Numbered from the stretch's first letter, positions 1 through 7,051 are shown. The stretch: 10,516 nt of DNA from Actinomycetes bacterium (GCA_021795095.1 JAJYPU010000055.1:1-10516); one strand, 5' to 3'. Notes: generated by a model from the sequence alone, not told the origin. Translations and numbers: made by a program.

Positions 1-135
1 GTCGCGCCGTTGGTGGTGCCGCTGGTGCTCGTCGTGTTGATCTGGGCGGGGCTCGCGCTCAACCGGTTCGTCGGTATCGCGCCCCATCGACCGAAGTTCC
101 CGAGCGACGAGGACCAGGACCAGGACCAGGGATGA
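1..135 (+). CDS. C-terminal end of a membrane protein (5' partial)
   Basis: The first reading frame is open from the window edge to a TGA at 133-135, giving 44 residues of a protein that begins upstream. Residues 1 to about 25 of the visible part (VAPLVVPLVLVVLIWAGLAL and on) form one hydrophobic stretch long enough to cross the membrane. A short basic/polar linker follows, then an acidic tail ending DEDQDQDQG. The likely topology is a last transmembrane helix with a cytoplasmic or exposed hydrophilic tail, but the side cannot be fixed from this piece. The stop codon overlaps the recO start by four bases (ATGA), so the two genes are probably co-transcribed and translationally coupled. In many bacteria era or a CBS-domain/hemolysin-like membrane protein precedes recO. 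The visible residues are too few to assign this one to a family. Confidence 0.7.
   Translation, partial: VAPLVVPLVLVVLIWAGLALNRFVGIAPHRPKFPSDEDQDQDQG
111..130 (+). repeat. Short tandem hexamer (GGACCA, about 3.3 copies) carrying the recO ribosome-binding site
   Basis: Three perfect GGACCA units occupy 111-116, 117-122 and 123-128, followed by a partial GG. In the upstream gene the units encode repeating Asp-Gln pairs. Each unit junction also creates AGGA (110-113, 116-119, 122-125), and the last copy lies 6 nt before the recO ATG at 132, a normal Shine-Dalgarno spacing. Because the unit is six bases, gain or loss of a copy would leave the upstream frame intact and still present an AGGA at the same distance. 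Confidence 0.6.
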
Positions 136-869
136 TCGAGTTCGCCGACGACGCGATCGTGCTGCGCACCTACACGTCGGGCGAGGCCGATCGGGTGGCG
201 GTGCTGTGGACGCGTGAGCACGGCAAGTTGCGCGTCCTCGCCAAAGGCGCGCGTAAGACGTCGAGCCGACTCGGCGGATCACTCGAGACCCTCGCGCACG
301 TGGGCGTCGACCTCATACAGGGTCGCGGCGAGCGCTACATCGTGCGTCACGTGGTGCACCGCGAACGCTACGCGACGTTGCGCGCTGACTACGACCGCAT
401 CGCGGCGGGCTACGCCGTTGTCGAAGTCGCCAACGCGATCCCTGCCGAAGACGTGGCTGACGAGGGCATCTTCGAACTGCTGCGCCGGGTCCTCGTGACC
501 CTCGATGACCCGAACTTTCGCCCCGGCCTCGTACCGGCGTCGTTCTTCCTGCGACTGCTCGCCTACGACGGCTCCGCGCCGGTTCTCGACGCCTGCGTGA
601 ACTGCGGGCGAAGCGAACCGTTGGTGGCCTTTGACGCCGCGATCGGCGGAGCCCTCTGTCCGCAGTGCCGTTCGGGCCGCCCACTCTCACCCGACGCGCT
701 CGAACTGCTGCGCCGGATCACCGGTGGCGATCTCGCGGCCGTGCTTCGAGCCGAGGAACCCACGGGGGCGGGCGAGGTCGCATCGCTCACCCACGAGGCC
801 GTCGAGCTGCACTTTGGCCGGCGGTTGCGCGCGACCCACGTCGCGCCACCACGTGACCTCGGACGTTGA
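132..869 (+). CDS. recO: DNA repair protein RecO
   Basis: RecO is a cytoplasmic recombination mediator. With RecR (and RecF) it loads RecA onto SSB-coated single-stranded DNA at gaps and promotes strand annealing. The 245-residue product has the usual family length. It starts with the N-terminal OB-fold signature (about residues 6-80: AIVLRTYTSGEAD, then LRVLAKGARK and a basic RRL-type stretch). A helical domain follows, with a four-cysteine zinc site of the form CVNC ... CPQC at Cys155, Cys158, Cys176 and Cys179. The C-terminal helix LHFGRRLRAT is typical. The ATG at 132 is supported by AGGA six bases upstream and by the family's N-terminus. It overlaps the upstream stop as ATGA, which implies coupling to the preceding membrane-protein gene. 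In many actinobacteria uppS follows recO. Here a 102-bp gap and a photolyase follow instead. Assignment is secure. Confidence 0.95.
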   Translation: MIEFADDAIVLRTYTSGEADRVAVLWTREHGKLRVLAKGARKTSSRLGGSLETLAHVGVDLIQGRGERYIVRHVVHRERYATLRADYDRIAAGYAVVEVANAIPAEDVADEGIFELLRRVLVTLDDPNFRPGLVPASFFLRLLAYDGSAPVLDACVNCGRSEPLVAFDAAIGGALCPQCRSGRPLSPDALELLRRITGGDLAAVLRAEEPTGAGEVASLTHEAVELHFGRRLRATHVAPPRDLGR

Positions 870-943
870 CCCTCGATCGTCCCGACGCTGACCAGCGCCG
901 TTGGCGCGGATTGCGACGTGCGTGAGCGACGCCATTCACGCTG

Positions 944-949
944 TAAGGT
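944..949 (+). promoter_or_regulatory. Possible -10 box of the photolyase-hemW operon
   Basis: TAAGGT fits the actinobacterial TAnnnT -10 consensus and lies in the 102-bp gap after recO. A transcript starting about seven bases downstream (near 956) would have a short leader containing GAGGAG (963-968) before the GTG at 972. It would exclude the earlier in-frame GTG codons at 918 and 948. No convincing -35 element is visible. Confidence 0.4.
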
Positions 950-971
950 GCCCTCGTCCATCGAGGAGCTC

Positions 972-2372
972 GTGTCTAACCCCGTCATCTTCTGGTTCCG
1001 CCGCGATCTGCGTCTGGCGGACAACCTCGCACTGGTCGCGGCCGCCCGCGCGGGCACCGTCGTCGCGCTCTTCGTCGTGGACCCTGAACTCGTCGCGCCG
1101 GTCGGCGCGACCCGTGCGGCCTACGTCGCGGCCAGCCTGACCGCGTTGGACGAGTCGATGGGCGGCGCCCTGGTCATCAGGGTCGGTGACCCGACAACGG
1201 TCGTTCCGGAGGTCGCTCGCGAGCTCGGTGCGAGGCACGTCTTTGCGAGTGGGGATTCGACGCCGCGAGCCCGTCGCCGCGACCGCGCGGTCGCGGCGGC
1301 CCTGGCCGGGGAGGAAACGGCGTTGATCACGATCGACTCGCCCTACGTCGTCGAACCGGGCACGATCCGCCAGGCTTCGGGTGCGCCCTACCGCGTCTAT
1401 AGCGCATTTCGACGCGTCTGGGAGACCCATCTCGGGGCGGTCCCGGTCGCGGCGCCCGAGGTCGAGTGGGAGTCGGTCACGGGCGTCACGCCAACCACGG
1501 TCGTCGAACTCGCGGCACGTCGGCGTCCGCACTACTTCGTCGACCTGCCCGACACGCCCGCACCCGACCGTCCGCCAGCCGGCGAGCGGGCGGGCCACGC
1601 GGTGCTCGAGCGATTCGCGGCGAACGTGGACGCCTACGAGGACCAGCGTGACCGACCAGACCTTGACGCGACGAGCCGGTTGAGCCCCTTTCTCCACGTG
1701 GGTGCCCTGCACCCACGAACGATCCTCGCCGCGCTCGATGGACCGTCGCGCGGCCGTGGCACGTTTCGCGCCGAGATCGGCTGGCGGGAGTTCTACGCCG
1801 ACGTGCTCAGCCACCGGCCCGACTCCGCGTGGGGGTCGCTGCAACCACGGTTCGACGCCTTGCGCGTCGACCGCGACCAGGCGGCCGTCACACGCTTTGG
1901 CGCGTGGGCGCGCGGCGAGACCGGCTTCCCACTCGTCGACGCGGGGATGCGTCAGCTGCTGGCCGAGGGGTGGATGCACAATCGAGTGCGGATGGTCACC
2001 GCGTCGTTTCTGGTTAAGCACCTACACGTCGACTGGCGGTGGGGCGCGTCGTGGTTCCTGTGGCGACTGGTCGACGGGGACGTGGCGTCGAACCAGCACG
2101 GGTGGCAGTGGACGGCGGGTTCGGGGACCGACGCCGCGCCCTTCCACCGTATATTCAGCCCCACCCGACAGGCCGAGCGGTTCGACCCACTGGGCCACTA
2201 CGTGCGTCGCTACGTGCCCGAGCTGGCCACCGTCGCCGAATTGGACCTGGCGCGCGCCGACGTCGAGAGGCTCATCGCGAGCGGGTACCGGGCCCCCATG
2301 GTCGACGCCGCTGTCGAACGTCGCGAGGCGTTGGCACGATTCGCCGAGATCCGCGCGACGGTGGCGTCGTGA
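972..2372 (+). CDS. phrB: Deoxyribodipyrimidine photolyase (class I-like, FAD dependent)
   Basis: This cytoplasmic flavoprotein uses blue/near-UV light to split UV-induced pyrimidine dimers. Using the GTG at 972 it has 466 residues, the normal class I length. The N-terminal antenna-binding alpha/beta domain begins FWFRRDLRLADN (residues 7-18). The C-terminal FAD domain shows TSRLSPFLHVG (235-245), GWREFY (270-275), TGFPLVDAGMRQL (317-329) and GWMHNRVRM (333-341). It also has the long block from DWRWG to GTDAAP. Trp312, Trp355 and Trp378 occupy the positions of the electron-transfer Trp triad, and Asn374 aligns with the FAD N5-facing Asn of E. coli photolyase. The second antenna cofactor cannot be decided by eye. 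In-frame GTGs at 918 and 948 would add poorly conserved residues. The 972 start has GAGGAG upstream, though only 3 nt away, and leaves the protein beginning at the family's usual point. hemW overlaps its stop. A cryptochrome-like role is possible but less likely. Confidence 0.93.
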   Translation: MSNPVIFWFRRDLRLADNLALVAAARAGTVVALFVVDPELVAPVGATRAAYVAASLTALDESMGGALVIRVGDPTTVVPEVARELGARHVFASGDSTPRARRRDRAVAAALAGEETALITIDSPYVVEPGTIRQASGAPYRVYSAFRRVWETHLGAVPVAAPEVEWESVTGVTPTTVVELAARRRPHYFVDLPDTPAPDRPPAGERAGHAVLERFAANVDAYEDQRDRPDLDATSRLSPFLHVGALHPRTILAALDGPSRGRGTFRAEIGWREFYADVLSHRPDSAWGSLQPRFDALRVDRDQAAVTRFGAWARGETGFPLVDAGMRQLLAEGWMHNRVRMVTASFLVKHLHVDWRWGASWFLWRLVDGDVASNQHGWQWTAGSGTDAAPFHRIFSPTRQAERFDPLGHYVRRYVPELATVAELDLARADVERLIASGYRAPMVDAAVERREALARFAEIRATVAS

Positions 2373-3442
2373 GCGAGTTCGGGGTCTACGTCCACGTGCC
2401 GTTCTGCGCGCACCGCTGTGACTACTGCGCCTTTGCCACCTACGCGGACCGCGATCACCTCATGGACGACTACGTCGACGCCGTGCGGGCCGAACTCGCC
2501 AGTTACGCCGACACCACCCCAGCGGCGACCTCGGTGTTCTTCGGGGGCGGAACGCCGTCGCGGCTGTCGGCCGAGCAGCTCCTCTCGATCCTGGACGCGA
2601 TTCCGCGGGTGTCTGACGCCGAGGTGACAGTGGAGTGCAACCCCGAGGACGCCACGCTCGAGCGCCTTCGCGCCTACCGGGCCGGTGGCGTCAACCGGAT
2701 GTCCTTCGGGATCCAGTCGACGCGTCCCGCGGTACTCGCCGACCTCGGTCGTCGCCACGGCGTGATGGCCCACGAGGCGGTTGCGCGGGCAGTGACCGAC
2801 GCGGGCTTTGTCACGTGGAACATGGACCTCATCATCGGCTCACGAGCCGAGACCCTCGACGACGTGGCCGCGACCCTCGAGGACCTGTTGGGCCTCGAGA
2901 CGCCACCGCCGCACATCAGCTGCTACGCGCTCACCGCTGAGCCGTCGACCCCCCTCGGGCGCGATCCCGCGCGCCACCCCGATGAGGACGCGACGGCTGA
3001 CGCGTACGACCTGGTCGGAGCGACACTCGAGGCGGCGGGCTACCGGTGGGAGGAGATCTCGAACTGGGCCCGTCCGGGTCACGAGTGCCGTCACAACCAT
3101 CTCTACTGGGACCAGGGCGACTACCTCGGCGTTGGGTCGGCTGCGCACTCGCACCGAGACGGCCACCGGTGGTGGAACGTGCGCACCCCCGACCGGTATA
3201 TCGCCATGCTCCGTGACGGTCGGCGCCCCCTCGGCGGCGAGGAGCACCTCGACGAGGCAACTCGGCGTTTCGAACGTGAGTCGTTGGCCCTGCGCACGAC
3301 GAGCGGTGTGCCACTCGAGGCCTTCGATTCCCTCGACGAGATCGCTCACCTGGTGACCGTGCGCGATGGTACGGTGACCCTGGCCCCGGCCGGTCGGTTG
3401 CTCGCCAACCAGGTGATCGTTCGTCTGAACGGCGCTCGTTAG
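2369..3442 (+). CDS. hemW: HemW, radical-SAM heme chaperone (coproporphyrinogen III oxidase-like)
   Basis: HemW is a radical-SAM protein that binds heme and delivers it to respiratory proteins. It is often misannotated as oxygen-independent coproporphyrinogen oxidase (HemN). The 357-residue protein has the HemW layout. There is almost no N-terminal extension, then PFCAHRCDYCAF with the CxxxCxxC iron-sulfur cysteines at 13, 17 and 20. The further cysteine typical of true HemN is absent. FFGGGTPS (57-64) is the SAM-binding glycine motif. ECNPED (89-94), NRMSFGIQS (109-117) and MDLIIG (152-157) complete the TIM-barrel core. RHNHLYW (241-247) and GVGSAAHSH (254-262) match the C-terminal HemW/HemN domain. 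The start is a GTG at 2369 that overlaps the photolyase stop as GTGA, which suggests translational coupling. GGTGG lies four bases upstream as a weak Shine-Dalgarno. Its pairing with a photolyase has no obvious functional reason. Confidence 0.92.
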   Translation: MSEFGVYVHVPFCAHRCDYCAFATYADRDHLMDDYVDAVRAELASYADTTPAATSVFFGGGTPSRLSAEQLLSILDAIPRVSDAEVTVECNPEDATLERLRAYRAGGVNRMSFGIQSTRPAVLADLGRRHGVMAHEAVARAVTDAGFVTWNMDLIIGSRAETLDDVAATLEDLLGLETPPPHISCYALTAEPSTPLGRDPARHPDEDATADAYDLVGATLEAAGYRWEEISNWARPGHECRHNHLYWDQGDYLGVGSAAHSHRDGHRWWNVRTPDRYIAMLRDGRRPLGGEEHLDEATRRFERESLALRTTSGVPLEAFDSLDEIAHLVTVRDGTVTLAPAGRLLANQVIVRLNGAR

Positions 3443-3447
3443 TCCGG

Positions 3448-3453
3448 TAGCCT
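3448..3453 (+). promoter_or_regulatory. Predicted -10 box of a leaderless glyS transcript
   Basis: TAGCCT matches TAnnnT, and its last base is separated from the glyS ATG (3460) by exactly six bases. Transcription would therefore start at or next to the A of the start codon. CTGAAC (3425-3430), 17 bases upstream of the -10, is a weak match to a TTGAC-type -35. No Shine-Dalgarno precedes the ATG, in keeping with a leaderless mRNA. The box lies just after the hemW stop. Confidence 0.55.
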
Positions 3454-3459
3454 GGTCGG

Positions 3460-4779
3460 ATGACCACGCCGGCGCTGGACCCCGACCTGTTGGACAAGGT
3501 GATCAACCTCGCCAAGCGGCGGGGGTTCATCTTCCCGTCCGCGGAGATCTACGGTGGCTTCCGTTCGACCTACGACTACGGCCCGCTCGGGGTCAACATG
3601 TTGCGCAACGTGAAGCAGGCTTGGTGGCGCTCGATGGTCCAGCTGCGAGACGACATCGTTGGCATTGACGCGGCGATCCTCGGTCCGCCCGCGGTCTGGG
3701 CGGCGTCGGGCCACCTTGAGACGTTCACCGATCCCCTGGTCGACTGCCGCCGGTGCAAGGAGCGGTGGCGCGAGGACAAGATCGACGGCGTGTGCCCGAA
3801 CTGCGGTGGCACCGAGTTCACCGAGGCGCGCGCCTTCAACCTCATGTTCAAGACCCAGGCCGGGCCCGTCGAGGGCGAAGGGGCGACGGCGTACCTTCGC
3901 CCCGAGACGGCTCAGGGCATGTTCACCAACTTCATGAACGTGCTCACGACGACGCGACGTAAGCCCCCGTTCGGCATCGCCCAGGTCGGTAAATCCTTCC
4001 GCAACGAGATCACCCCACAGAACTTCGTCTTTCGGACCCGTGAGTTCGAGCAGATGGAGATGGAGTACTTCGTCCCGCCCGCGGACGCCGACGGCTGGTA
4101 CCGCTACTGGATCTCGACGCGCTACGAGTGGTACACGAACCTCGGAATCCCGGCGAACCGGCTCCGCCTGCACGAACACGCCAAGGAAGATCTCTCGCAC
4201 TACTCGCGCGGTACGACCGACGTGGAGTTCCTCTACCCCTGGGGCTGGGACGAGCTCGAGGGCATCGCCAATCGCGGCGACTACGACCTCACCCAGCACT
4301 CGAAGGCGTCGGGCGTTCGACTCGAGTACTTCGACCAGCAGGCCGGCGAGCGGTACACGCCCTACGTGATCGAACCGGCCGCCGGGGCGACGCGGGCGAT
4401 GATGGCCTTCTTGCTCGCTGCCTACGAGGAAGACACCGTGGAGGGAGAAACCCGCACGGTGCTACGACTCGACTGGCGTCTGTCGCCGTATCAGGTCGCG
4501 GTCCTGCCACTATCGAAAAAGCCCGAGCTCGAAGGTGTTTCGCGTGAGGTCCTCAGTGCGCTGCAGCCGTGGTACATGTGCGACTACGACGTGACCCAAT
4601 CGATCGGCCGTCGCTACCGCCGTCAAGACGAGATCGGCACCCCGTACTGCGTGACGGTCGACTTCGACTCCCTCGAAGACCGCGCCGTGACCGTTCGCGA
4701 TCGCGATACGACCGCGCAGACGCGCGTGCCGATCGAGGGGTTGGTCGAGGACTTGCGCCGTCGCATGACCGTCGCGTAG
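3460..4779 (+). CDS. glyS: Glycyl-tRNA synthetase, alpha2 type (class II)
   Basis: This enzyme charges tRNA-Gly with glycine in the cytoplasm. The 439-residue single-chain form is the homodimeric (eukaryote/actinobacterial-like) type, not the separate alpha and beta subunits of many bacteria. The N-terminus contains KRRGFIFPSAEIYGG and DYGPLGVNM (motif 1 region). A zinc-type insertion with Cys96, Cys99, Cys112 and Cys115 follows. Motif 2 is the stretch LRPETAQGMF then FGIAQVGKSFRNEITP (171-186) and REFEQMEMEYF. Motif 3 is IEPAAGATRAMMAF (304-317). The region from about 340 (LSPYQVAVLPLSKK) to the end is the anticodon-binding domain. The ATG at 3460 gives the expected N-terminus and is placed for leaderless initiation. 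The gene is convergent with the thioesterase, with 10 bp between the stops. Nothing looks broken or missing. Confidence 0.96.
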   Translation: MTTPALDPDLLDKVINLAKRRGFIFPSAEIYGGFRSTYDYGPLGVNMLRNVKQAWWRSMVQLRDDIVGIDAAILGPPAVWAASGHLETFTDPLVDCRRCKERWREDKIDGVCPNCGGTEFTEARAFNLMFKTQAGPVEGEGATAYLRPETAQGMFTNFMNVLTTTRRKPPFGIAQVGKSFRNEITPQNFVFRTREFEQMEMEYFVPPADADGWYRYWISTRYEWYTNLGIPANRLRLHEHAKEDLSHYSRGTTDVEFLYPWGWDELEGIANRGDYDLTQHSKASGVRLEYFDQQAGERYTPYVIEPAAGATRAMMAFLLAAYEEDTVEGETRTVLRLDWRLSPYQVAVLPLSKKPELEGVSREVLSALQPWYMCDYDVTQSIGRRYRRQDEIGTPYCVTVDFDSLEDRAVTVRDRDTTAQTRVPIEGLVEDLRRRMTVA

Positions 4780-4789
4780 CGATGCACCG

Positions 4790-5218
4790 TCAGTCTTGCG
4801 CCGCGCCCTTCGACGAGGGGAGTGAGTAGGTGACCTGCGCCTTGGCGACGAGCTCGATCTCGCCGCGCGAGTAGATCTCGACGTCGACCACGGCCAATTT
4901 GCGACCCAGTTTGAGGACCTTCGCTCGGGCCAGCACGTCGCGTAGCGCCGGTTTGCGCAGGAAGTCGATGTGCAGGCTCGTCGTCACCGCGAGCAGGACG
5001 GGGCCTATCTGGGCGAGGATCGCCATCCAGGCGGCGGTGTCGGCGAGCATCATCATCGTCGGGCCCGACAGGGTCCCGCCGGGGCGCCCGTGCTGGAGGT
5101 CGACCGGCTGACACACGATGACGTACTCGTCGGTGACCGTCTCGACGATGGGTACGGCGTTACCGGGGAACGCCTCGACCATGATGGTCTGTAGTTCGGT
5201 GGTGTCCAGTACGGGCAT
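4790..5218 (-). CDS. Hotdog-fold (PaaI-like) thioesterase family protein
   Basis: Proteins of this fold hydrolyse acyl-CoA or similar thioesters in the cytoplasm. The substrate here is unknown. The 142-residue product is one hotdog domain. LQHGRPGGTLSGPTMMMLAD (residues 41-60) corresponds to the loop and long central helix of PaaI-type enzymes, and Asp60 is in the usual catalytic position. The common HGG before the helix is replaced by SGP, a variant I recall from PaaI-like proteins with an RPGGTxSGP pattern. TTSLHIDFLRKP (79-90) and KLAVVDVEIY (107-116) are typical following strands. The start is uncertain. The ATG at 5218 is given. A GTG two codons earlier (5224) overlaps the permease stop as GTGA, has GAAGGG at good spacing and may be the true start. 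It is the last gene of the ABC operon, and its linkage to an exporter hints at a lipid or acyl substrate, but this is inference. Confidence 0.8.
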   Translation of the reverse strand: MPVLDTTELQTIMVEAFPGNAVPIVETVTDEYVIVCQPVDLQHGRPGGTLSGPTMMMLADTAAWMAILAQIGPVLLAVTTSLHIDFLRKPALRDVLARAKVLKLGRKLAVVDVEIYSRGEIELVAKAQVTYSLPSSKGAAQD

Positions 5219-5220
5219 GT

Positions 5221-6012
5221 TCACGCAGCCCTTCGGTAGCGCATCGTCGCGAGCGGTGCGAGCACGAGCAGCGCACCAGTTCCCCAGATGAGTGTCAGCC
5301 ACACCGAGTTGCCCGTCGGGGTGCCGAGCATCAGGCCGCGGACCGCGTTGGCCGCTTGTGAGACCGGTTGATTGCGGGCGAAATCCTGCAACCACCAGGG
5401 CATCGATTGGACCTGGACGAAGATCGAGGAGGCGAAGGTGATGGGGAAGATGATCGGAAAGGTCATCGCCTGGGCGGTCTCTGAGTTGGGTGCGGCCAGA
5501 CCGACGAAGGCGAAGCCCCACGAGAGCGCGTAAGCGAAGTAGAGCATGAGCAGGCTCGCTTCAAGGTACGGCCCGACGCCGCCGTGGGGACGGAACCCGA
5601 CCGCGAAGCCGACGACCGTGATGACAATCAGCACGAGGATGTTCCGGGCGAGGTCGGCCACGGTGCGTCCCCCGAGCACGGCGGTGCGGGCCATCGGCAG
5701 TGCGCGGAAGCGCTCGATGAGCCCCCGTTGGAGGTCTTCGGCGAGGCCGATAGCCGTGCCGACGGCTCCAAAGATCGTTGTTTGTACCAAGATGCCCGGG
5801 ATCAGAAAGTTGACGTACTGACCATGGGCGATGTGGATCGCGCCGCCGAATACGTAGCGGAACAACAGCACGAACATCACCGGTTGGACGATGGCGAAGA
5901 CGAGTGAGATCGGGATCCGTATCAGGGTGAGCAGATTGCGCCGCGCGATCGTCCAGATGTCGATCGCCACCCAGCGCAGGCCACCCTTGGGAGTCTGAGC
6001 CGGGGCGTTCAT
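5221..6012 (-). CDS. ABC-2 type transporter permease (DrrB-like)
   Basis: This is the membrane subunit of an ABC exporter, of the type that exports hydrophobic drugs, lipids or antibiotics. Of its 263 residues, about 37-55, 68-90, 122-141, 152-172, 182-200 and 238-256 are hydrophobic enough to be six transmembrane helices, the standard ABC-2 number. The cytoplasmic stretch RGLIERFRALPMAR (96-109), before helix 3, is the conserved ABC-2 signature region that contacts the ATPase. The motif around SMPWWLQDFARNQPVSQAAN (203-222) is also typical of DrrB-type permeases. The ATG at 6012 overlaps the ATPase stop as ATGA, so ATPase and permease are coupled and should be made in equal amounts. The permease stop in turn overlaps a possible GTG start of the thioesterase. 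The substrate cannot be predicted from sequence. A role in self-resistance or lipid export is possible. Confidence 0.9.
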   Translation of the reverse strand: MNAPAQTPKGGLRWVAIDIWTIARRNLLTLIRIPISLVFAIVQPVMFVLLFRYVFGGAIHIAHGQYVNFLIPGILVQTTIFGAVGTAIGLAEDLQRGLIERFRALPMARTAVLGGRTVADLARNILVLIVITVVGFAVGFRPHGGVGPYLEASLLMLYFAYALSWGFAFVGLAAPNSETAQAMTFPIIFPITFASSIFVQVQSMPWWLQDFARNQPVSQAANAVRGLMLGTPTGNSVWLTLIWGTGALLVLAPLATMRYRRAA

Positions 6013-6998
6013 CGCCGGCCCGATCGAGCGGCTGGAGCGGGCTTCACGACCTCGTCCTCGGCCCGGTGCCCGGTAAGACTCAAGAACACGTCATCCAGAC
6101 TCGGCTCGCGCAGGACGAGTCCCGCGAGGGCGATGTGTGCACTGTCGAGACGGCGCAGCGCGTCGGCCGCCGCGGCGGGACCGCCATCGACCGTGTATTC
6201 CACCACTGTCCCCTCGACGTTCATGGCGTTACCCGCCACGACGCGCAGGATCTCGGCCCCGCGGGCAGCGTCGTCAGTCGATTCGAACGTGAGCTCGAGC
6301 ACTGTCGCACCGAGGCGGGTCTTGAGCTCCCGGGAGGTCCCCTGGGCGATGATGTGGCCGTGGTCGAGCACGACGAGTTGTTTCGCCAGCCGGTCAGCCT
6401 CTTCGAGGTACTGGGTCGTCAAGAGCACGGTCGTGCCGTCTTCGACCAGCTGTTCGATGATGGCCCAGAGGTCCTGACGGCTCTGGGGGTCGAGGCCGGT
6501 CGTCGGCTCATCGAGGAACAGCAACGGGGGCGTGGCGACGAGGGCAGCGGCGAGGTCGAGGCGGCGACGCATGCCGCCCGAGTAGGTTTTGACGTTTCTC
6601 GTCGCCGCGTCGGCCAGTCCGAACTGCTCGAGTAGCTCGTTCGCGCGTCGGCGGACCGTGACCCGGTCCAGGTGGTTGAGCCGACCGATCATACGAAGGT
6701 TCTCGAATCCGGTCAGATTCTCGTCCACCGTGGCGTACTGTCCGGCGAGCCCGATGCTGCGCCGAACGGCGTCGGCCTCGCGCACGACGTCAAAGCCGTT
6801 CACGGTGGCCGAGCCGGAGTCTGGTGCGAGAATCGTCGAAAGGATACGCACCATCGTGGTCTTTCCCGAGCCATTGGGCCCGAGCAGTCCAAAGACCTCG
6901 CCCCGAGCCACGTGGAGCGACACGTCATCAAGCGCGCGCACGGTGCCGTCCTTGAACGTTCGGACGATCGATCGGGCTTCTACGGCGAAGTCGGACAC
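6009..6998 (-). CDS. ABC transporter ATP-binding protein, DrrA (daunorubicin resistance) family
   Basis: This is the cytoplasmic ATPase that powers the adjacent permease. The 329-residue protein carries Walker A GPNGSGKTT (40-48), a Q-loop Gln87, the ABC signature YSGGMRRRLDLA (139-150) and Walker B LLFLDEP (159-165). TTGLDP and the switch segment TTQYLEEADRLA (194-205) follow. Gln196 stands where most ABC ATPases have the H-loop histidine, a substitution I recall from DrrA-like proteins. The roughly 100-residue C-terminal extension containing REPSLDDVFLSLTGH (297-311) is also diagnostic of the DrrA family. The start is GTG (6998-6996) with no Shine-Dalgarno and a TAGACT box six bases upstream, suggesting a leaderless mRNA. 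The gene is first in an operon with permease and thioesterase and is divergent from dnaG. Drug export is only a family-level label. The real substrate is unknown. Confidence 0.92.
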   Translation of the reverse strand: MSDFAVEARSIVRTFKDGTVRALDDVSLHVARGEVFGLLGPNGSGKTTMVRILSTILAPDSGSATVNGFDVVREADAVRRSIGLAGQYATVDENLTGFENLRMIGRLNHLDRVTVRRRANELLEQFGLADAATRNVKTYSGGMRRRLDLAAALVATPPLLFLDEPTTGLDPQSRQDLWAIIEQLVEDGTTVLLTTQYLEEADRLAKQLVVLDHGHIIAQGTSRELKTRLGATVLELTFESTDDAARGAEILRVVAGNAMNVEGTVVEYTVDGGPAAAADALRRLDSAHIALAGLVLREPSLDDVFLSLTGHRAEDEVVKPAPAARSGRR

Positions 6999-7004
6999 GG
7001 AGGC

Positions 7005-7010
7005 AGTCTA
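7005..7010 (-). promoter_or_regulatory. Predicted -10 box of the leaderless ABC-exporter operon
   Basis: On the minus strand TAGACT is followed by exactly six bases (GCCTCC) and then the GTG start of the ABC ATPase. This is the same TAnnnT-6 nt-start spacing as glyS and dnaG. The GCCTCC does not resemble a ribosome-binding site. No clear -35 is visible. The box lies 41 bp from the dnaG -10, so the two polymerases would initiate back to back within a 65-bp gap. Confidence 0.55.
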
Positions 7011-7051
7011 GGGACGCCACCGGCAGCGACGGTCGAACACCCTCGAGGCGG

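Noticed and set aside
895..907. Perfect 5-bp hairpin GCGCC-gtt-GGCGC after recO, a possible terminator
   Set aside because: The stem is short and no T-run follows. Such hairpins are frequent by chance in GC-rich DNA.
918..971. Upstream GTG starts (918, 948) for the photolyase
   Set aside because: The added residues do not resemble the family's N-terminus, and a -10-like box (944-949) lies downstream of the first and overlaps the second. The GTG at 972 has its own GAGGAG.
936..2021. Long open frame (361 codons) on the minus strand opposite the photolyase
   Set aside because: No recognisable domain and a composition typical of the mirror frame of GC-rich coding DNA. The plus strand encodes a full photolyase with all motifs.
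3439..4299. Minus-strand open frame of 286 codons opposite glyS
   Set aside because: It is antisense to a complete glycyl-tRNA synthetase, has no family motifs and no promoter or ribosome-binding site. It is a shadow frame.
4780..4789. Bidirectional terminator between the convergent glyS and thioesterase genes
   Set aside because: Only 10 bp separate the stops, and no stem-loop with a T-run is visible there or in the flanking coding ends.
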